This document shows, piece by piece, positions 51,601 through 58,287 of a DNA stretch of 64,000 nucleotides (position 1 is the first letter of the stretch; every line of letters begins with the position of its first letter). The notes beneath the pieces were generated by a model. The model was not told the origin of the DNA. It worked only from the letters and a program-made list of their open reading frames with translations, and did not search any database. Origin of the DNA: Serripes groenlandicus (lineage: Eukaryota; Mollusca; Bivalvia; Cardiida; Cardiidae). The DNA is taken from assembly GCA_031761405.1 (NCBI GenBank), contig JASEVX010000017.1, positions 9,859,675 through 9,923,674 on the forward strand. The letters run 5' to 3'. A program made the position numbers and the translations under genes.

Positions 51601-54600
51601 ACGAAAGGAAATGCCGTGACATAACTGGAAAATTGTTAAAAGAGTCGTAGAACATCATACAAACACATATACAGGTAGTCAGTTAAGGTTCAGAGAGATG
51701 TCTTGATTGTTGTAGATTAATTTAATGTAAGTGCATGTATTTCTGAATCAAATGAATGGACTGTTTCCGGTCAAAATTCCCGGATGAACGCGTTTATCGG
51801 GAAAGTTACTGTTTTGAGACATCCCGTCGAACAAGGATACATTGACGAGTCTCATTCATTTTGTTGTTGTTGATGTTTTTCAGGTTGGATAAACGAGGTA
51901 CTATCGTGGAAGCCGTTTATACCATTAGGTAGACTGACGTATGTAGCATACCTTATACATCCCTTGGCTATCTTCCTCTTTCTATCCAGCAGACAGAATC
52001 CTTCATACTTCTCAGACTATGAAGTGGTAAGGCAATCTATTTTATATTATTCGAGATAGAGTGTTAAGTTTACTTAAACGTATTGTATTGCCTACATTAT
52101 ACATACATATTTACTATTTACAATGTACAAATACATGTAATACATGTTATAGGTAAAAGGGTATGACCACAATTTCTCACAACTTAGATACGGCCATCCC
52201 GTTTAATAATTACAAACCTCTAGTTGTTGCCTCTAAATATGACTTTAGTTTAATAATGGTATTTTGGAAACAATTGTATTACAATTGTAAAGTCAAAACT
52301 TTCTTTGAACAGTATCTGTTATTTAATAAATATACCCGTTTAAAAAGTAAAAACAGATTATTCTGTTCAATAGTTATGTTGTAAATTAACCCTTTTCCAC
52401 CCGTCGACCCATTTTTAGCTCTACTGGCCAAAGGCCAGAAGAGCTTATGCCGTGGTGTGGTGTCCGTCGTCCGTGCGTCTGTGCGTGCGCCCATGCGTCC
52501 GTCCGTAAACAATTACTTGTGAATGCGATACAATCTTCAGTTTTGATTGAATCTCAATCAAACTTATACAGTAGTTAGATATCTATGAGAGCTCAGTTCC
52601 TTTCGCAAACCAGCCAGATCCGCCTATCCTTGTGAACACAATAGAGGCTCCATTACTATCTGATCTTCACCAAACTTACACAGTAGTTAGGTATCCATGA
52701 GAGCTTGGTTCCTTTTGCAAACCAGTCTTCAGTTTTGATTGAATCTCAATCAAACTTATACAGTAGTTAGATATCCATGAGAGCTCAGTTCCTTTCGCAA
52801 ACCAGCCAGATCCGGCTATGCAAGACTGGATTATAGCCCTTGAAATTGTCAGAATTGCTATAATAGAGTTTGTGAGCGCGATAAAGTCTTCAGTTTTGAT
52901 TGTATCTCAATCAAACTTATACAGTGGTTAGATATCCATGAAAGCTCGGTTCCTTTTGAAAACCAGATCCGCCCATGCAAGACTGGATTATGATCCTTGA
53001 AATTGTCAAAATTGCTATAATTGAGTTTGTGAACACAATAGAGGCTCCATTTACTAACTAATCTTCACCAAACTCAGATAGTAGTTAAATATTGATGAGA
53101 GCTCGGTTCCTTTCGACAACCAGCCAGATGTGCCCTTGCATGACTGGATTATGGCCCTTGAAATTGTTAAAATTGCTATAATACAGCTTGTGAACACAAT
53201 AGAGCCTCCATTTACTATTCAATCTTCACCAAACTTAGATAGTAGTTAAATATTGATGAGAGCTCGGTTCTTTTCGCAAACCAGCCAGATCCGCCCATGC
53301 AAGACTGGATTATGGCCCTTGAAATTGTCAGAATTGCTATAATACAGCTTGTGAACACAATAGAGCCTCCATTTACTATCCGATCTTCACCAAACTTAGG
53401 TAGTAGTTAAATATTGATGAGAGCTTGGTTCCTTTCGCAAACCAGCCAGATCCGCTCATGCAAAACTGGATTATGGCCCTTGGAATTGTCAAAATTGCTA
53501 TAATAGAGCTTGTGAACACAAAAGAGCCTCCATTTACTATCCGATACATGCTCTGGATTGAAAATGACCAAAGAACTATATCAGTAGAGCATAGGCCCTC
53601 ATGGGCCTCTTGTTATGGATTTGTAGCAAACATGGTGGCAAATAGAATACATTGATCATGATCGGCAAGTTCTCCATTTGACCACATGTTTTCAATTATA
53701 CTCAAGAATTATAACTGTGTCTACTGCTGATATGTTGTATGTGAGAAGGTGTTGGAATCATCCAAATAAACGGATCTTAAATATTCCTGTCATACTACAG
53801 ATATCGGAAGTAGTATTGTTTTTAGCTCTACTAGCCAAAGGCCAGAAGAGCTTATGCCATGGTGTTGTGTCTGTCGTGCGTGCGTGCGTCCATCCGTCTG
53901 TGCGTCTATAAACAATTGCTCACGAACGCGATAAAGTCTTCAGTTTTGATTGTATCTCAATCAAACTTATACAATAGTTAGATATTCATGAGAGCTCGGT
54001 TACTTTTGCAAACCAGCCAGATCCGCCCATGAAAGACTGGATTATGGCGCTTGAAATTGTCAAAAGTGCTATAATAGAGCTTGTGAACACAATAGAAGCT
54101 CCATTTACTATCTGATCTTCATCAAACTTAGATAGTAGTTAAATATTGATGAGGGCTCGGTTCCTTTCGAAAACCAGCCAGATATGCCCTTGCACGACTG
54201 GATTATGGCCCTTGAAATTGTCAAAATTGCTATAATACAGCTTGTGAACACAATGGAGCCTCCATTTACTATCTGACCTTCACCTGACTAAGATAGTAAT
54301 TTAATATTGATGAGAGATTAGTTCCTTTCGAATACCAGCGAGATACGCCCATGCATGACTGGATTATGTCCTTGAAATTGTCAAAATTGCTATAATACAG
54401 CTTGTGGACACAATAAAGCCTCCATTTACTATCCGATCTTCACCAAACTTAGATGGTAGTTAAATATTGAGGACAGTTCGGTTGCTTTCGAAAGCCATTC
54501 AGATCCATACCAGTAGAGCATAGGCCATCATGGGCGTCTTGTTTAATTACATCGTCTTTACAACAATTTAAATGTCAAATTTATTCTTTATTACTCACCC

Positions 54601-55482
54601 TGAGCATCGAGCACCGGCGTCGTAGTCAACTACCACTGACTAATTTCAACTTATCTTCATGGGAAAATTGTGCGCACCTTCTTTCAAATATGTAAAATAA
54701 TCTCTGTGGAATCAAATAGCTGCTGCACCGAAATTTGAAAGTAATTTAACATATTTGTTTCTTAAGATGTCAGGCTGACTTGATTGGTCGAACTAAACTT
54801 CTTGGAAAGGTGTCAGTCCTTTTCCTTATATTGCAATAGTAACAACTATTGATTTCAGATTCCTCTGAAACAACTGATTGGATTTCAAATTGATATAACA
54901 TAATTGCTCCTTTGTTGACCATGTATTAAGATTGTTTAAGTAATCATATTTGGTAAGCTAAGTCACTGCTTTACGGGTGAGTTCCCCTTAAGGTTTAGAT
55001 CAAAGTTTGAAAAATCCTCTCCTCACTGTCGTACAAACAAAGACTGTTCCTGGTGGGATTTTATTTCCTTATTTGCCTCAAGTGCAACATTTGAAAATCG
55101 CCTCTGAAAATACTGACCCCAGTTTTATTTTATTTTTCACAGAAATATTCCTACATATTGACCCACTGTCTTGGCCATTCAAGTCAGTGGAAAGCATTGC
55201 TAAATGGAACTATTGTGAAGGGTATACTTTCACGAACATGCTCGCAGTGTAAATGAAAAGGTGAGAGTGACTTGATGGTGCCAGTTTTCCTGAAATTTTC
55301 TACCTTGGAATGTTAAATAGAATAATTAGATGAGTCATATATAATTTTTCTATTTTCAGGTATATATGTTTATTGGTAACGTCACATTGTCATACGGAGC
55401 AGCATTTGTTCTCAGTCTATTCTTCGAATCTCCAATGATGGGCTTGGAAAAGGTTTTCTTCAACAAGAAGAAGTCAAACTAA
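20517..55482 (+). CDS. NRF-6-like acyltransferase-3 family protein, copy 2 (14 exons)
   Basis: The protein has a signal peptide (MWIIYYFGLFFLLLPNTG), a long N-terminal luminal region, an NRF domain (CQDSTMVFIPALIGGETWAI across exons 1-2, with Cys pairs CTNI and RYC), then an acyltransferase-3 membrane domain of about 10-11 helices with the INGIRFLSMGWVILGHTY signature. Exons: 20517-21626, 23002-23165, 31463-31551, 32583-32911, 34061-34228, 37029-37122, 37582-37680, 41416-41593, 44935-45014, 48940-49065, 49861-49984, 51272-51458, 51884-52026, 55360-55482. All introns are GT-AG and phases agree. Exon 1 carries a net one-base frame break, so the gene is either mis-sequenced there or a recent pseudogene. 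Known roles in this family (lipid and drug transport in nematode gut) cannot be assumed here. Confidence 0.88.
21627..23001 (+). other. Copy 2 intron 1
   Basis: Contains a 3'-truncated MITE of the GAGCCGTCCC family (about 21926-22082), an inverted repeat (gtaagactggaaaccaatct at 22191 against the reverse at 22365-22384), and a second foldback whose arms tttattatcacttttaataa and ttattaaaagtgataataaa lie at 22555-22575 and 22630-22650. No coding sequence. Confidence 0.7.
22191..22384. repeat. Long inverted repeat element
   Basis: Left arm about 22191-22255, right arm about 22315-22384. The arms carry gtaagactggaaaccaatct and its reverse, and atgggattttgacgtt with gtgtcaaaatcccat. The right arm and what follows (to about 22680) recur at 41135-41408. 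Confidence 0.75.
23002..23165 (+). CDS. Copy 2 exon 2: NRF domain
   Basis: After ttccag the codons read FIDAMGKVPSNVLG, then LKWLGSFEECTNIRGP and IKGRYCRNEIRIPGLE. This is the core of the NRF domain, with the usual aromatic-Leu-Gly and paired Cys. Ends in phase 0 at ctggag/gtaagt. Confidence 0.92.
23166..25459 (+). other. Copy 2 intron 2, first part
   Basis: A 50-bp direct repeat (atcatccaaattttctccag ... aacggccttatgac) occurs at about 23482 and 23926. A foldback related to 22495-22670 spans about 24460-24660. A weak tRNA-like stretch lies at 24318-24395. From 24976 a worn CCTGAG/GGTGAT element with gtccgtcgtttgtcgtcgtc runs to about 25320. Confidence 0.55.
25460..27355 (+). mobile_element. 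Tandem-body element with nine 178-bp units
   Basis: The 5' end is agctcgccagtacgaagtac followed by aggagagct, a hairpin; the 3' end is attgtcatctgacaattcttgtt, again a hairpin with CTTGTT-like end. Between them the unit (aggaactattggtcatccat ... gaccctgggtcaaggtcaag ... gacattgattgctttcat) repeats about nine times at 178-179 bp. It has the architecture of families A-C. Confidence 0.8.
27881..31360. repeat. 51-bp minisatellite, about 68 units, with higher-order structure
   Basis: The unit is gtcagggtctgagtgttata, agaactgaatacccggtaca, catcaaacatg. Because 51 is a multiple of 3, long frames stay open on both strands: minus units of MFDVYRVFSSYNTQTLT and plus units of VISTEYPVHIKHGQGLS. Variant units (ggataaatcaaacaaggtca) recur at 28424, 28880, 29238, 29695 and 30105, with 28424/29238 and 28880/29695 both about 815 bp apart: a 16-unit higher-order repeat. 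From 31071 the pattern changes to a roughly 128-bp period containing caaatccggattcgaaatat. The open frames are not taken as genes. Confidence 0.92.
31463..31551 (+). CDS. Copy 2 exon 3: end of NRF domain
   Basis: Acceptor tttcagtacag; codons KLLLNGSTPLVPDITCVEEL then KFGRDAVIVT, the family's luminal segment with conserved Cys before the first helix. An alternative acceptor five bases upstream would hit a stop at once, which fixes this choice. Ends in phase 2 at gtaagt. Confidence 0.82.
31552..32582 (+). other. Copy 2 intron 3
   Basis: Holds two worn foldback MITE copies (about 31575-31735 and 31780-31995, with tcgtctgctgc motifs). Otherwise no feature. Confidence 0.55.
32583..32911 (+). CDS. 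Copy 2 exon 4: first transmembrane helix and Ser-rich loop
   Basis: Begins TCILVVFGFVVFFGTLYDVV, the first helix after the NRF domain, then a long hydrophilic loop rich in Ser, Thr and Glu (KKNSSSESSEGLSS...). Phase 2 in, phase 1 out at a gtgagc donor. An upstream ATG in the same open frame lies in intron sequence. Confidence 0.9.
33187..33455. repeat. Two tRNA-derived SINE heads in inverted orientation
   Basis: Plus head: tgatggtgtagacctatgta ... aggttcaatccctgg, followed by body motif atggtagtaat and ccttcttggcgctt. Minus head (33455-33385): gctggtgtagtggttacagc ... gggttcggtaccc. Both belong to the family also at 45118, 45308 and 61262. Confidence 0.65.
33480..33740. mobile_element. GAGCCGTCCC-type MITE
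   Basis: Ends tgatccgttccaagagaaaa and ttttctgtggaacggctca. Internal gaatcattactctattcctc and cggcccggat-like blocks match the other copies. Confidence 0.85.
33798..34029. repeat. Foldback MITE immediately upstream of exon 5
   Basis: Ends ttaacctgttcccacat and gtatgttgaaaaaggttta; internal gcagacgactttgaa and tcctctgcttcagaggcgtc. Its right end lies about 30 bp from the exon 5 acceptor. Confidence 0.65.
34061..34228 (+). CDS. Copy 2 exon 5: AT3 signature helix
   Basis: Encodes ALEKAMLSFSAYTNGVKIL then INGIRFLSMGWVILGHTYYF. The Arg of GIRF and the His of LGHT are the hallmark residues of the acyltransferase-3 family, where this His is needed for acyl transfer. Phase 1 in, phase 1 out. Confidence 0.94.
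34290..34496 (+). mobile_element. Palindrome-centred MITE, copy 1
   Basis: Ends cagagctctcctc and ctggacctctgct; core cctatgttatgggtactcaa mirrored by gagtacccacgacatagg about a small spacer. Two sisters at 35314-35510 and 37772-37998. Confidence 0.75.
34601..35122 (+). repeat. Dispersed repeat, second copy of 16849-17355
   Basis: Same sequence and orientation as 16849-17355. The 84-codon frame seen there is interrupted here, arguing against a conserved peptide. Confidence 0.7.
35314..35510 (-). mobile_element. Palindrome-centred MITE, copy 2
   Basis: Begins cagaggtccagataagg and ends aactagagctctg, inverted relative to 34290-34496. Centre is cgtctcactgagacg. Confidence 0.75.
37029..37122 (+). 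CDS. Copy 2 exon 6: AT3 helix
   Basis: Encodes NWLRHFVDKIYHWTFLAPYV then TVSVDSFFTI, the VDSFFxxSG motif that completes across the next splice. Phase 1 in, phase 2 out at ag/gtcagt. Confidence 0.93.
37179..37336. mobile_element. Internally deleted GAGCCGTCCC-type MITE
   Basis: Only 158 bp: ends tgagcctttccacaataaaa and ttttctcgtggaacggctca with the central part missing. Confidence 0.75.
37582..37680 (+). CDS. Copy 2 exon 7: AT3 helix and cytosolic loop
   Basis: Encodes GILVAYLTLRELKKVEG then KKLNWFMFFFHRFW, leading to the RLTPPY motif split over the next intron. Phase 2 in and out. Confidence 0.94.
37772..37998 (+). mobile_element. Palindrome-centred MITE, copy 3
   Basis: Ends cagagctctagataag and cttatctagtcctct are imperfect inverted repeats. 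The centre agaatcgtctcagtgagacg continues as a perfect palindrome, flanked by tatgttgtgggtac and its mirror. Confidence 0.8.
38221..40665 (+). mobile_element. Tandem-body element, family D, carrying a nested element
   Basis: Starts tgtctcgcccacgatagtgg agtgagac as a hairpin, has about five units of roughly 150 bp (atctcagcaacccctgctgg ... aaggtcaaggtcata), and ends near gcccgaggtcttgtct. Interrupted at 39363-40550 by another element; sequence on the two sides (aaatcacattttt / ttagatcacatcttggtc) continues the same body. Confidence 0.7.
39363..40550 (+). mobile_element. Tandem-body element, family B, nested in family D
   Basis: Starts agctcaccagagcacaaagt gctc (hairpin GAGCAC-AAA-GTGCTC) and ends atggcctcatggccctcttgtt (hairpin plus CTTGTT). 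The body has about seven units of roughly 130 bp around tatctaggccaagttcgaat atgggtca. Confidence 0.8.
40704..40950. mobile_element. GAGCCGTCCC-type MITE
   Basis: Left end tgagccgtcccgcgagaagt; right end ttggttttctcgtgg, lacking the last seven bases of the inverted repeat. Confidence 0.8.
41135..41408 (+). repeat. Copy of the 22312-22680 repeat abutting exon 8
   Basis: Runs from gtgtcaaaattccattacat to gaaatatcctctatatatt with one internal deletion relative to 22312-22680. It ends a few bases before the AG at 41414-41415. Confidence 0.75.
41416..41593 (+). CDS. Copy 2 exon 8: AT3 helix and extracellular loop
   Basis: Encodes LTPPYMLIMMVGTVILPHLA, then GPMWAGEDFPGMGPCREYWW and TNLLYVNNFVNIYPNTQM. 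The C-x3-WWTNLLY stretch is a strong family signature. Phase 2 in, phase 0 out at atg/gtaagt. Confidence 0.95.
41948..43465. repeat. 45-bp GC-rich minisatellite, about 33 units
   Basis: Unit agtgtagagccaggccagac ggctcattcgcgccctctga ccacc. Three variant classes: aggcgggacacccgcgcact, agacggctcattcgcgccct, and agtcgcacaccccgcgccct. The first part alternates the first two classes (a 90-bp dimer); the second is mostly the third class with 44-45-bp lengths. Minus-strand frames such as repeats of ALHWWSEGANEPSGL are an effect of the period. Confidence 0.92.
43466..44934 (+). other. Copy 2 intron 8, second part
   Basis: AT-rich; contains one clear foldback MITE at 44478-44706. Otherwise nothing supported. 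Confidence 0.55.
44478..44706. repeat. Foldback MITE
   Basis: Ends ttaaaccctttcccacatgc and atgtgggaaagggtta; internal gaaaactttgtgacataagaagaaa mirrored by tttcttcttatgtgacaatgttttc around gagcaa. One of the best-preserved family members. Confidence 0.85.
44935..45014 (+). CDS. Copy 2 exon 9: AT3 helix
   Basis: Encodes CMEWTWYLANDMQFYILSPL then ILLPLF. The WYLANDMQFY motif is diagnostic of NRF-6-like proteins. Phase 0 in, phase 2 out. Confidence 0.95.
45118..45270 (+). repeat. tRNA-derived SINE
   Basis: Head gacctttcggtggtatatgg ... gagtttgatccccgg, body atggtagtaatttcttcact ccttggtgctcaggg. Same family as 33187, 45308 and 61262. Confidence 0.7.
45308..45460 (+). repeat. tRNA-derived SINE
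   Basis: Head gcgcctcaatgatgtagggg ... ctggttcgatacccgg, body ccctccttggcacttagggt. It lies about 40 bp after the preceding SINE in the same orientation. Confidence 0.7.
45957..47622 (+). mobile_element. Tandem-body element with a related element nested in it
   Basis: Outer element: start tcatcagcgcacgaagtgcg ggtgagc, end caggtgagcaatagatgacc atcatagtcctcttgtttt. Body unit of about 160-180 bp around accctctaccaagattgttc and gaaaaacatggccgccag. The body is split at 46690 and resumes at 47483 in mid-unit. Confidence 0.75.
46690..47482 (+). mobile_element. Inner tandem-body element
   Basis: Start agctcacctaagcacaaagt gcgaggtgagct, end ggtgagcgatatagggccat catggccctcttgtt. Same family as its host, and inserted after tattt. 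Confidence 0.78.
47629..48200 (+). repeat. TATACCCCC repeat with tandem body
   Basis: Opens with tataccccc and a C run, then gataaacgaagtttagaggg ggtata as the closing arm. Body units of about 120-190 bp around attgagaggaagtgcag. The right end is uncertain (near attcggggtattaatcac). Confidence 0.6.
48201..48939 (+). other. Copy 2 intron 9, last part
   Basis: No gene or repeat family recognised. Confidence 0.45.
48940..49065 (+). CDS. Copy 2 exon 10: AT3 helix
   Basis: Encodes NLIAGIVSCVIFLAATVITT then ALINHKYGYSAQESDIVYGP. Phase 2 in, phase 2 out at gg/gtaagt. Confidence 0.93.
49081..49272. mobile_element. GAGCCGTCCC-type MITE, 16 bp after exon 10
   Basis: Left end worn (gtccgacaagataaccaact), right end ttggttttctcgtggaacgg ctca intact. 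It begins almost at the splice donor. Confidence 0.7.
49428..49684. repeat. Worn foldback MITE
   Basis: Contains tttgcagcagaagactatta and tcatatgctgcagaagtgtt with end gttaaaaagggcta. Confidence 0.5.
49861..49984 (+). CDS. Copy 2 exon 11: AT3 helix
   Basis: Encodes DDPYSFQRVYIPSYCRIGPY then IVGLFTGYLLYRLQCKCKIP. The YxxPYCRIGPYxVG motif is a family hallmark. Phase 2 in, phase 0 out. Confidence 0.95.
50055..50307. mobile_element. GAGCCGTCCC-type MITE
   Basis: Ends tgagccgttccacgagaagc and gttttctggtaattcggctca, with two internal GATCAGCC-type motifs. Confidence 0.85.
51102..51242. mobile_element. Foldback element 29 bp upstream of exon 12
   Basis: Arms start ttgcagtagcgagacatgag and end ctggtatcgctactgcaa-type mirror sequence, with ggggcgtggtcaaatt on each side of a short centre. 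The left arm carries ttcttgcag, a potential acceptor. Confidence 0.82.
51272..51458 (+). CDS. Copy 2 exon 12: two AT3 helices
   Basis: Encodes VLNLLGWLFCVAICCCDVYG, then HRTGWGVAISWIVFACATGH. WGxxxxWIVFACxxGxGG is conserved in the family. Acceptor tactgtag; phase 0 in, phase 1 out. Confidence 0.94.
51459..51883 (+). other. Copy 2 intron 12
   Basis: Short intron. Part of 51690-51790 weakly resembles the start of the 16849/34601 repeat (gagatgtcttgat ... ggactgtttc). No other feature. Confidence 0.5.
51884..52026 (+). CDS. Copy 2 exon 13: AT3 helix
   Basis: Encodes WINEVLSWKPFIPLGRLTYV then AYLIHPLAIFLFLSS and RQNPSYFSDYEV. The LTYxAYLIHP block is the late AT3 signature. Its end equals window bases 1-85 at 82 of 85 positions. 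Confidence 0.95.
52417..53614 (+). mobile_element. Family A tandem-body element
   Basis: Start agctctactggccaaaggcc agaag, end agtagagcataggccctcat gggcctcttgtt. About six body units of 165-190 bp (aatcttcaccaaacttagat agtagtt ... ggattatggcccttgaaatt). Copy 1 has the uninterrupted site (ccattttggtggatttg near 578). Confidence 0.85.
53824..54543 (+). mobile_element. Family A tandem-body element, shorter copy
   Basis: Start agctctactagccaaaggcc agaag, end cagtagagcataggccatca tgggcgtcttgtt. Four body units. The empty site in copy 1 is tattgtttttaaatcacatc near 797. Confidence 0.85.
55360..55482 (+). CDS. Copy 2 exon 14: last AT3 helix, C-terminus, stop
   Basis: Encodes VYMFIGNVTLSYGAAFVLSL then FFESPMMGLEKVFF and a KKKSN tail; TAA at 55480-55482. 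The basic tail would lie in the cytosol. Differs from copy 1 at one silent base. Confidence 0.96.
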   Translation, partial: VYMFIGNVTLSYGAAFVLSLFFESPMMGLEKVFFNKKKSN

Positions 55483-55668
55483 TTTTTATATGTTTCTTTA
55501 CATTTTAAACCTTCTTCTTCCTTATTAATTGTGTTGTAGTTCCGTCTTTAGGTTTTAAAGAAATAAGGTTTGATGTCTAATCTGGCTGTAGATTTACAAA
55601 CGAGAAAACAGAAAATGAATGTACTGGACCAGAGCCAAACTATGTAGGTTATGGTTAATCAACGTATT

Positions 55669-55729
55669 AGTCCCCTACCGGTCGAAGACCGGTTTGGGTA
55701 CTATATGTTTAGTCGATTCCGTCTGTCCA

Positions 55730-55771
<42 letters not shown>

Positions 55772-56552
55772 AGTCCCACCTAACCTTGTCCGGCCCGCAT
55801 CTGAAACATGCATCATAGGATTTGAATGAAATTTGGCATGACCTCAAATGTCAAGGTCACACTTAGAGGTCAAAGGTCAAAATGAGTACTATTTGATAGG
55901 ACTGCATTGTGTCGCTCTCAAGACCACTTAGAGGTCAAAATGAGTACTGGTTGATAGGAAAGGAACCTTGTCCGGCCCGCATCTCAACCATGCATCATAG
56001 GAATCCCAAGTTACTAGGCACACATGTTTTCCATCATAAGGTGGTGTGTCGCGCACAAGACCCAGGCCTGTACCTAAAATGTCAAGGTCACACTTAGAGG
56101 TCAAAGGTCAAAATGAGAACTGTTTGATAGGACTGTACCGTTGTCCGGCCCGCATCTCAACTATGCATCATAGGATTCCCAAGTTACTGGGCACACATGT
56201 TCACCATGATGAAGTGACATGTGGCTCTCAAGACCCAGGCCTGTACCTCAAAAGTCAAGGTCACACTTAGAGGTCAAAGGTCGAAATGAGGAACCATGCA
56301 TCACAGAATTCCCAAGTTACTGGGCACACATGTTCACCATGATGAGGTGACATCAGGCGCACAAGACACAGGCCTGTAACTGGAAGGTCCAGGTCACACT
56401 TACAGGTCAAAGGTCGGAATGAGAAATGTTTGATAGGACTGTATCTAAAATGTATGCAGTGCATTGCTGTTTTTGTCAACAAATGCACATACAATACACA
56501 ATGTGCTGTCCTCGTCCGGTAGGGGACTTTCGTATTGTTTGCAATACGACAT
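55669..56552 (+). mobile_element. Family E element with tandem body and 13-bp inverted termini
   Basis: Inverted repeats agtcccctaccgg and ccggtaggggact bound a body of a (GTCT)n run (about 55725-55770) and four units of about 180 bp (ttgtccggcccgcatctcaa ... aggtcacacttagaggtcaa). A further hairpin cgtattgtttgcaatacg follows. The copy 1 counterpart (near 2150-2165) lacks it. Confidence 0.75.
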
Positions 56553-56764
56553 TAACTTGTGACCCTGCATTTTGAACATGAACTATAGAAATACAAATAG
56601 TTTATTCAGTAATACAGGACCTCCGGCCCAAAATACACTTTGAATTGACCAAAGAACATGATTATTGTCAGAGGCTTTCAAGACGTTTCAGACAAACTGC
56701 ATCTTGTTGGACCAGGAAACACGAATACACGGGGTGGTTGACCTTCAGCTACACGTTTCACAAA

Positions 56765-57012
56765 TGAGCCGTCCCGCGAGAAAACCAACATTATAGCCTC
56801 TGTGTAATGTATCGACCAGATCAGCTTTGCTGATCCGGGCCGACACGTTCCGTCTCAGGGGGATAGAGGTATAGAGTAATGAATCCTGAAACAGAAAATC
56901 CACAGGAGACGAAAAGTGTCTATTCGGGTAAGCCTGCGCGGCATACTTAGGCTGATCCGGGTCGATACTTTATGCAGAGTCCATAATGTTGGTTTTCTCG
57001 CGGGACGGCTCA
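56765..57012. mobile_element. GAGCCGTCCC-type MITE, complete
   Basis: Ends tgagccgtcccgcgagaaaa and ttttctcgcgggacggctca form an exact inverted repeat that extends through ccaacattat. Copy 1 has the empty site ttcacaaatgcatattg (5305-5321). Confidence 0.92.
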
Positions 57013-57259
57013 AATGCATATTGTGTTTGGGTTGGTCTTATGCATTACTGCTATAGCGTCGAAGTATGTAATGTTTCCTTCCCTTGATAGAGTTTTCAGT
57101 CCAGCAAGCATTTTTTCGAAACATAGGCACGTAGATAATAAAACAAAAAGCCTATTGCCAACTTCATTTGGAATATGTCATTTCACATGAAAACCTACGT
57201 TTGAAATTTCGGCAATATGCAGAATTTTTCTGAATCTTTGTATGACTAGATGACGAACA

Positions 57260-57464
57260 TGAGCCGTTCCACGAGATAACCAACATTATGGCCTCTGCGT
57301 AATGTATCGACCCAGATCGGTCTGCGCAGGCTAATCCGTCCGACACATTCCGTCTTTGGGAGATAGAGATATAGAGTAATGATTCCTGAAACATAAAATC
57401 TACAAGAGGAGACAAGTGTCTGTCCGGGTAAACCCCAATGTTGGTTTTCTCGTGGGACGGCTCA
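57260..57464. mobile_element. GAGCCGTCCC-type MITE, internally shortened
   Basis: Ends tgagccgttccacgagataa and ttttctcgtgggacggctca; the right inner part is partly missing. Confidence 0.85.
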
Positions 57465-58287
57465 AATGTAAACGAAGTCAATACATACTTCCGTGAGAGA
57501 ACTTTACCTCATGCAGAGGCATCGGAAACAATTTTTGAAAACATAAACCAGATATGTCTCCTTTTTTCATGTTGTTTTCAACGTTTTACTTATTTCTTTT
57601 TTATAGATGATCACGTTTTACTCATATATTCTATTCAGACGTTCAGTTGTATACATAACGTAAACTGTAATATCAAATCAAATATTCCGAGATTTTTTAT
57701 GTTTTTATTTATTTAGAGATATTTTTATTTAGCTTTATATTAGTATGGATTAAATAGAAACAAGTATAGTTTTGGTTGTATAACTTTTTTTGTTTTAAGA
57801 ACAAATTATTCCACAATTCATATACCATTGATTGAAGTTCGATTAGGTGAGCTTGTACGACATATTATTCATGCGCCAGTATGTTAGTATAGACTAGATG
57901 GGAAATCCGCGTTTATCAACACTACACTTGTTTAGTTTTCACCTAAAGAGATAACATAGTTCTTCTACGCCATTTACTCTATAAAAGACGTGAGAATAAA
58001 TCGGACGGTTAAATCATTGCCTTAATGGTTAATCTTCCCTTCTGGCAATGTTAGTCAGAAAGTCTCTGATAGTTTAGCGTCTCAGAGTTATCTTTTCACA
58101 GAGAATTTGATATCTGGCCCATTATCCAGAGATCCGACTGGTATAAATATAGACCTAAAAATAACATTTTATGTTAAGTCTGGTATAAAGTTTGTTCATA
58201 TATCATAACAACAAAAACCTACACGAATCGAATTATTATTTGATGAATACTTGTTTTTTGATTTTTCGCTATGTGGGTGTTGTTTTT
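57465..58287. other. No gene recognised
   Basis: AT-rich flank absent from the copy 1 side. No open frame or repeat family could be supported. Confidence 0.45.

Larger units (their letters stand above)
52027..55359 (+). other. Copy 2 intron 13
   Basis: Paralogue of 86-1846, enlarged by family A elements at 52417-53614 and 53824-54543. From 54590 to 55250 it carries the segment also seen at 850-1690 and 3562-4322. Confidence 0.85.
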
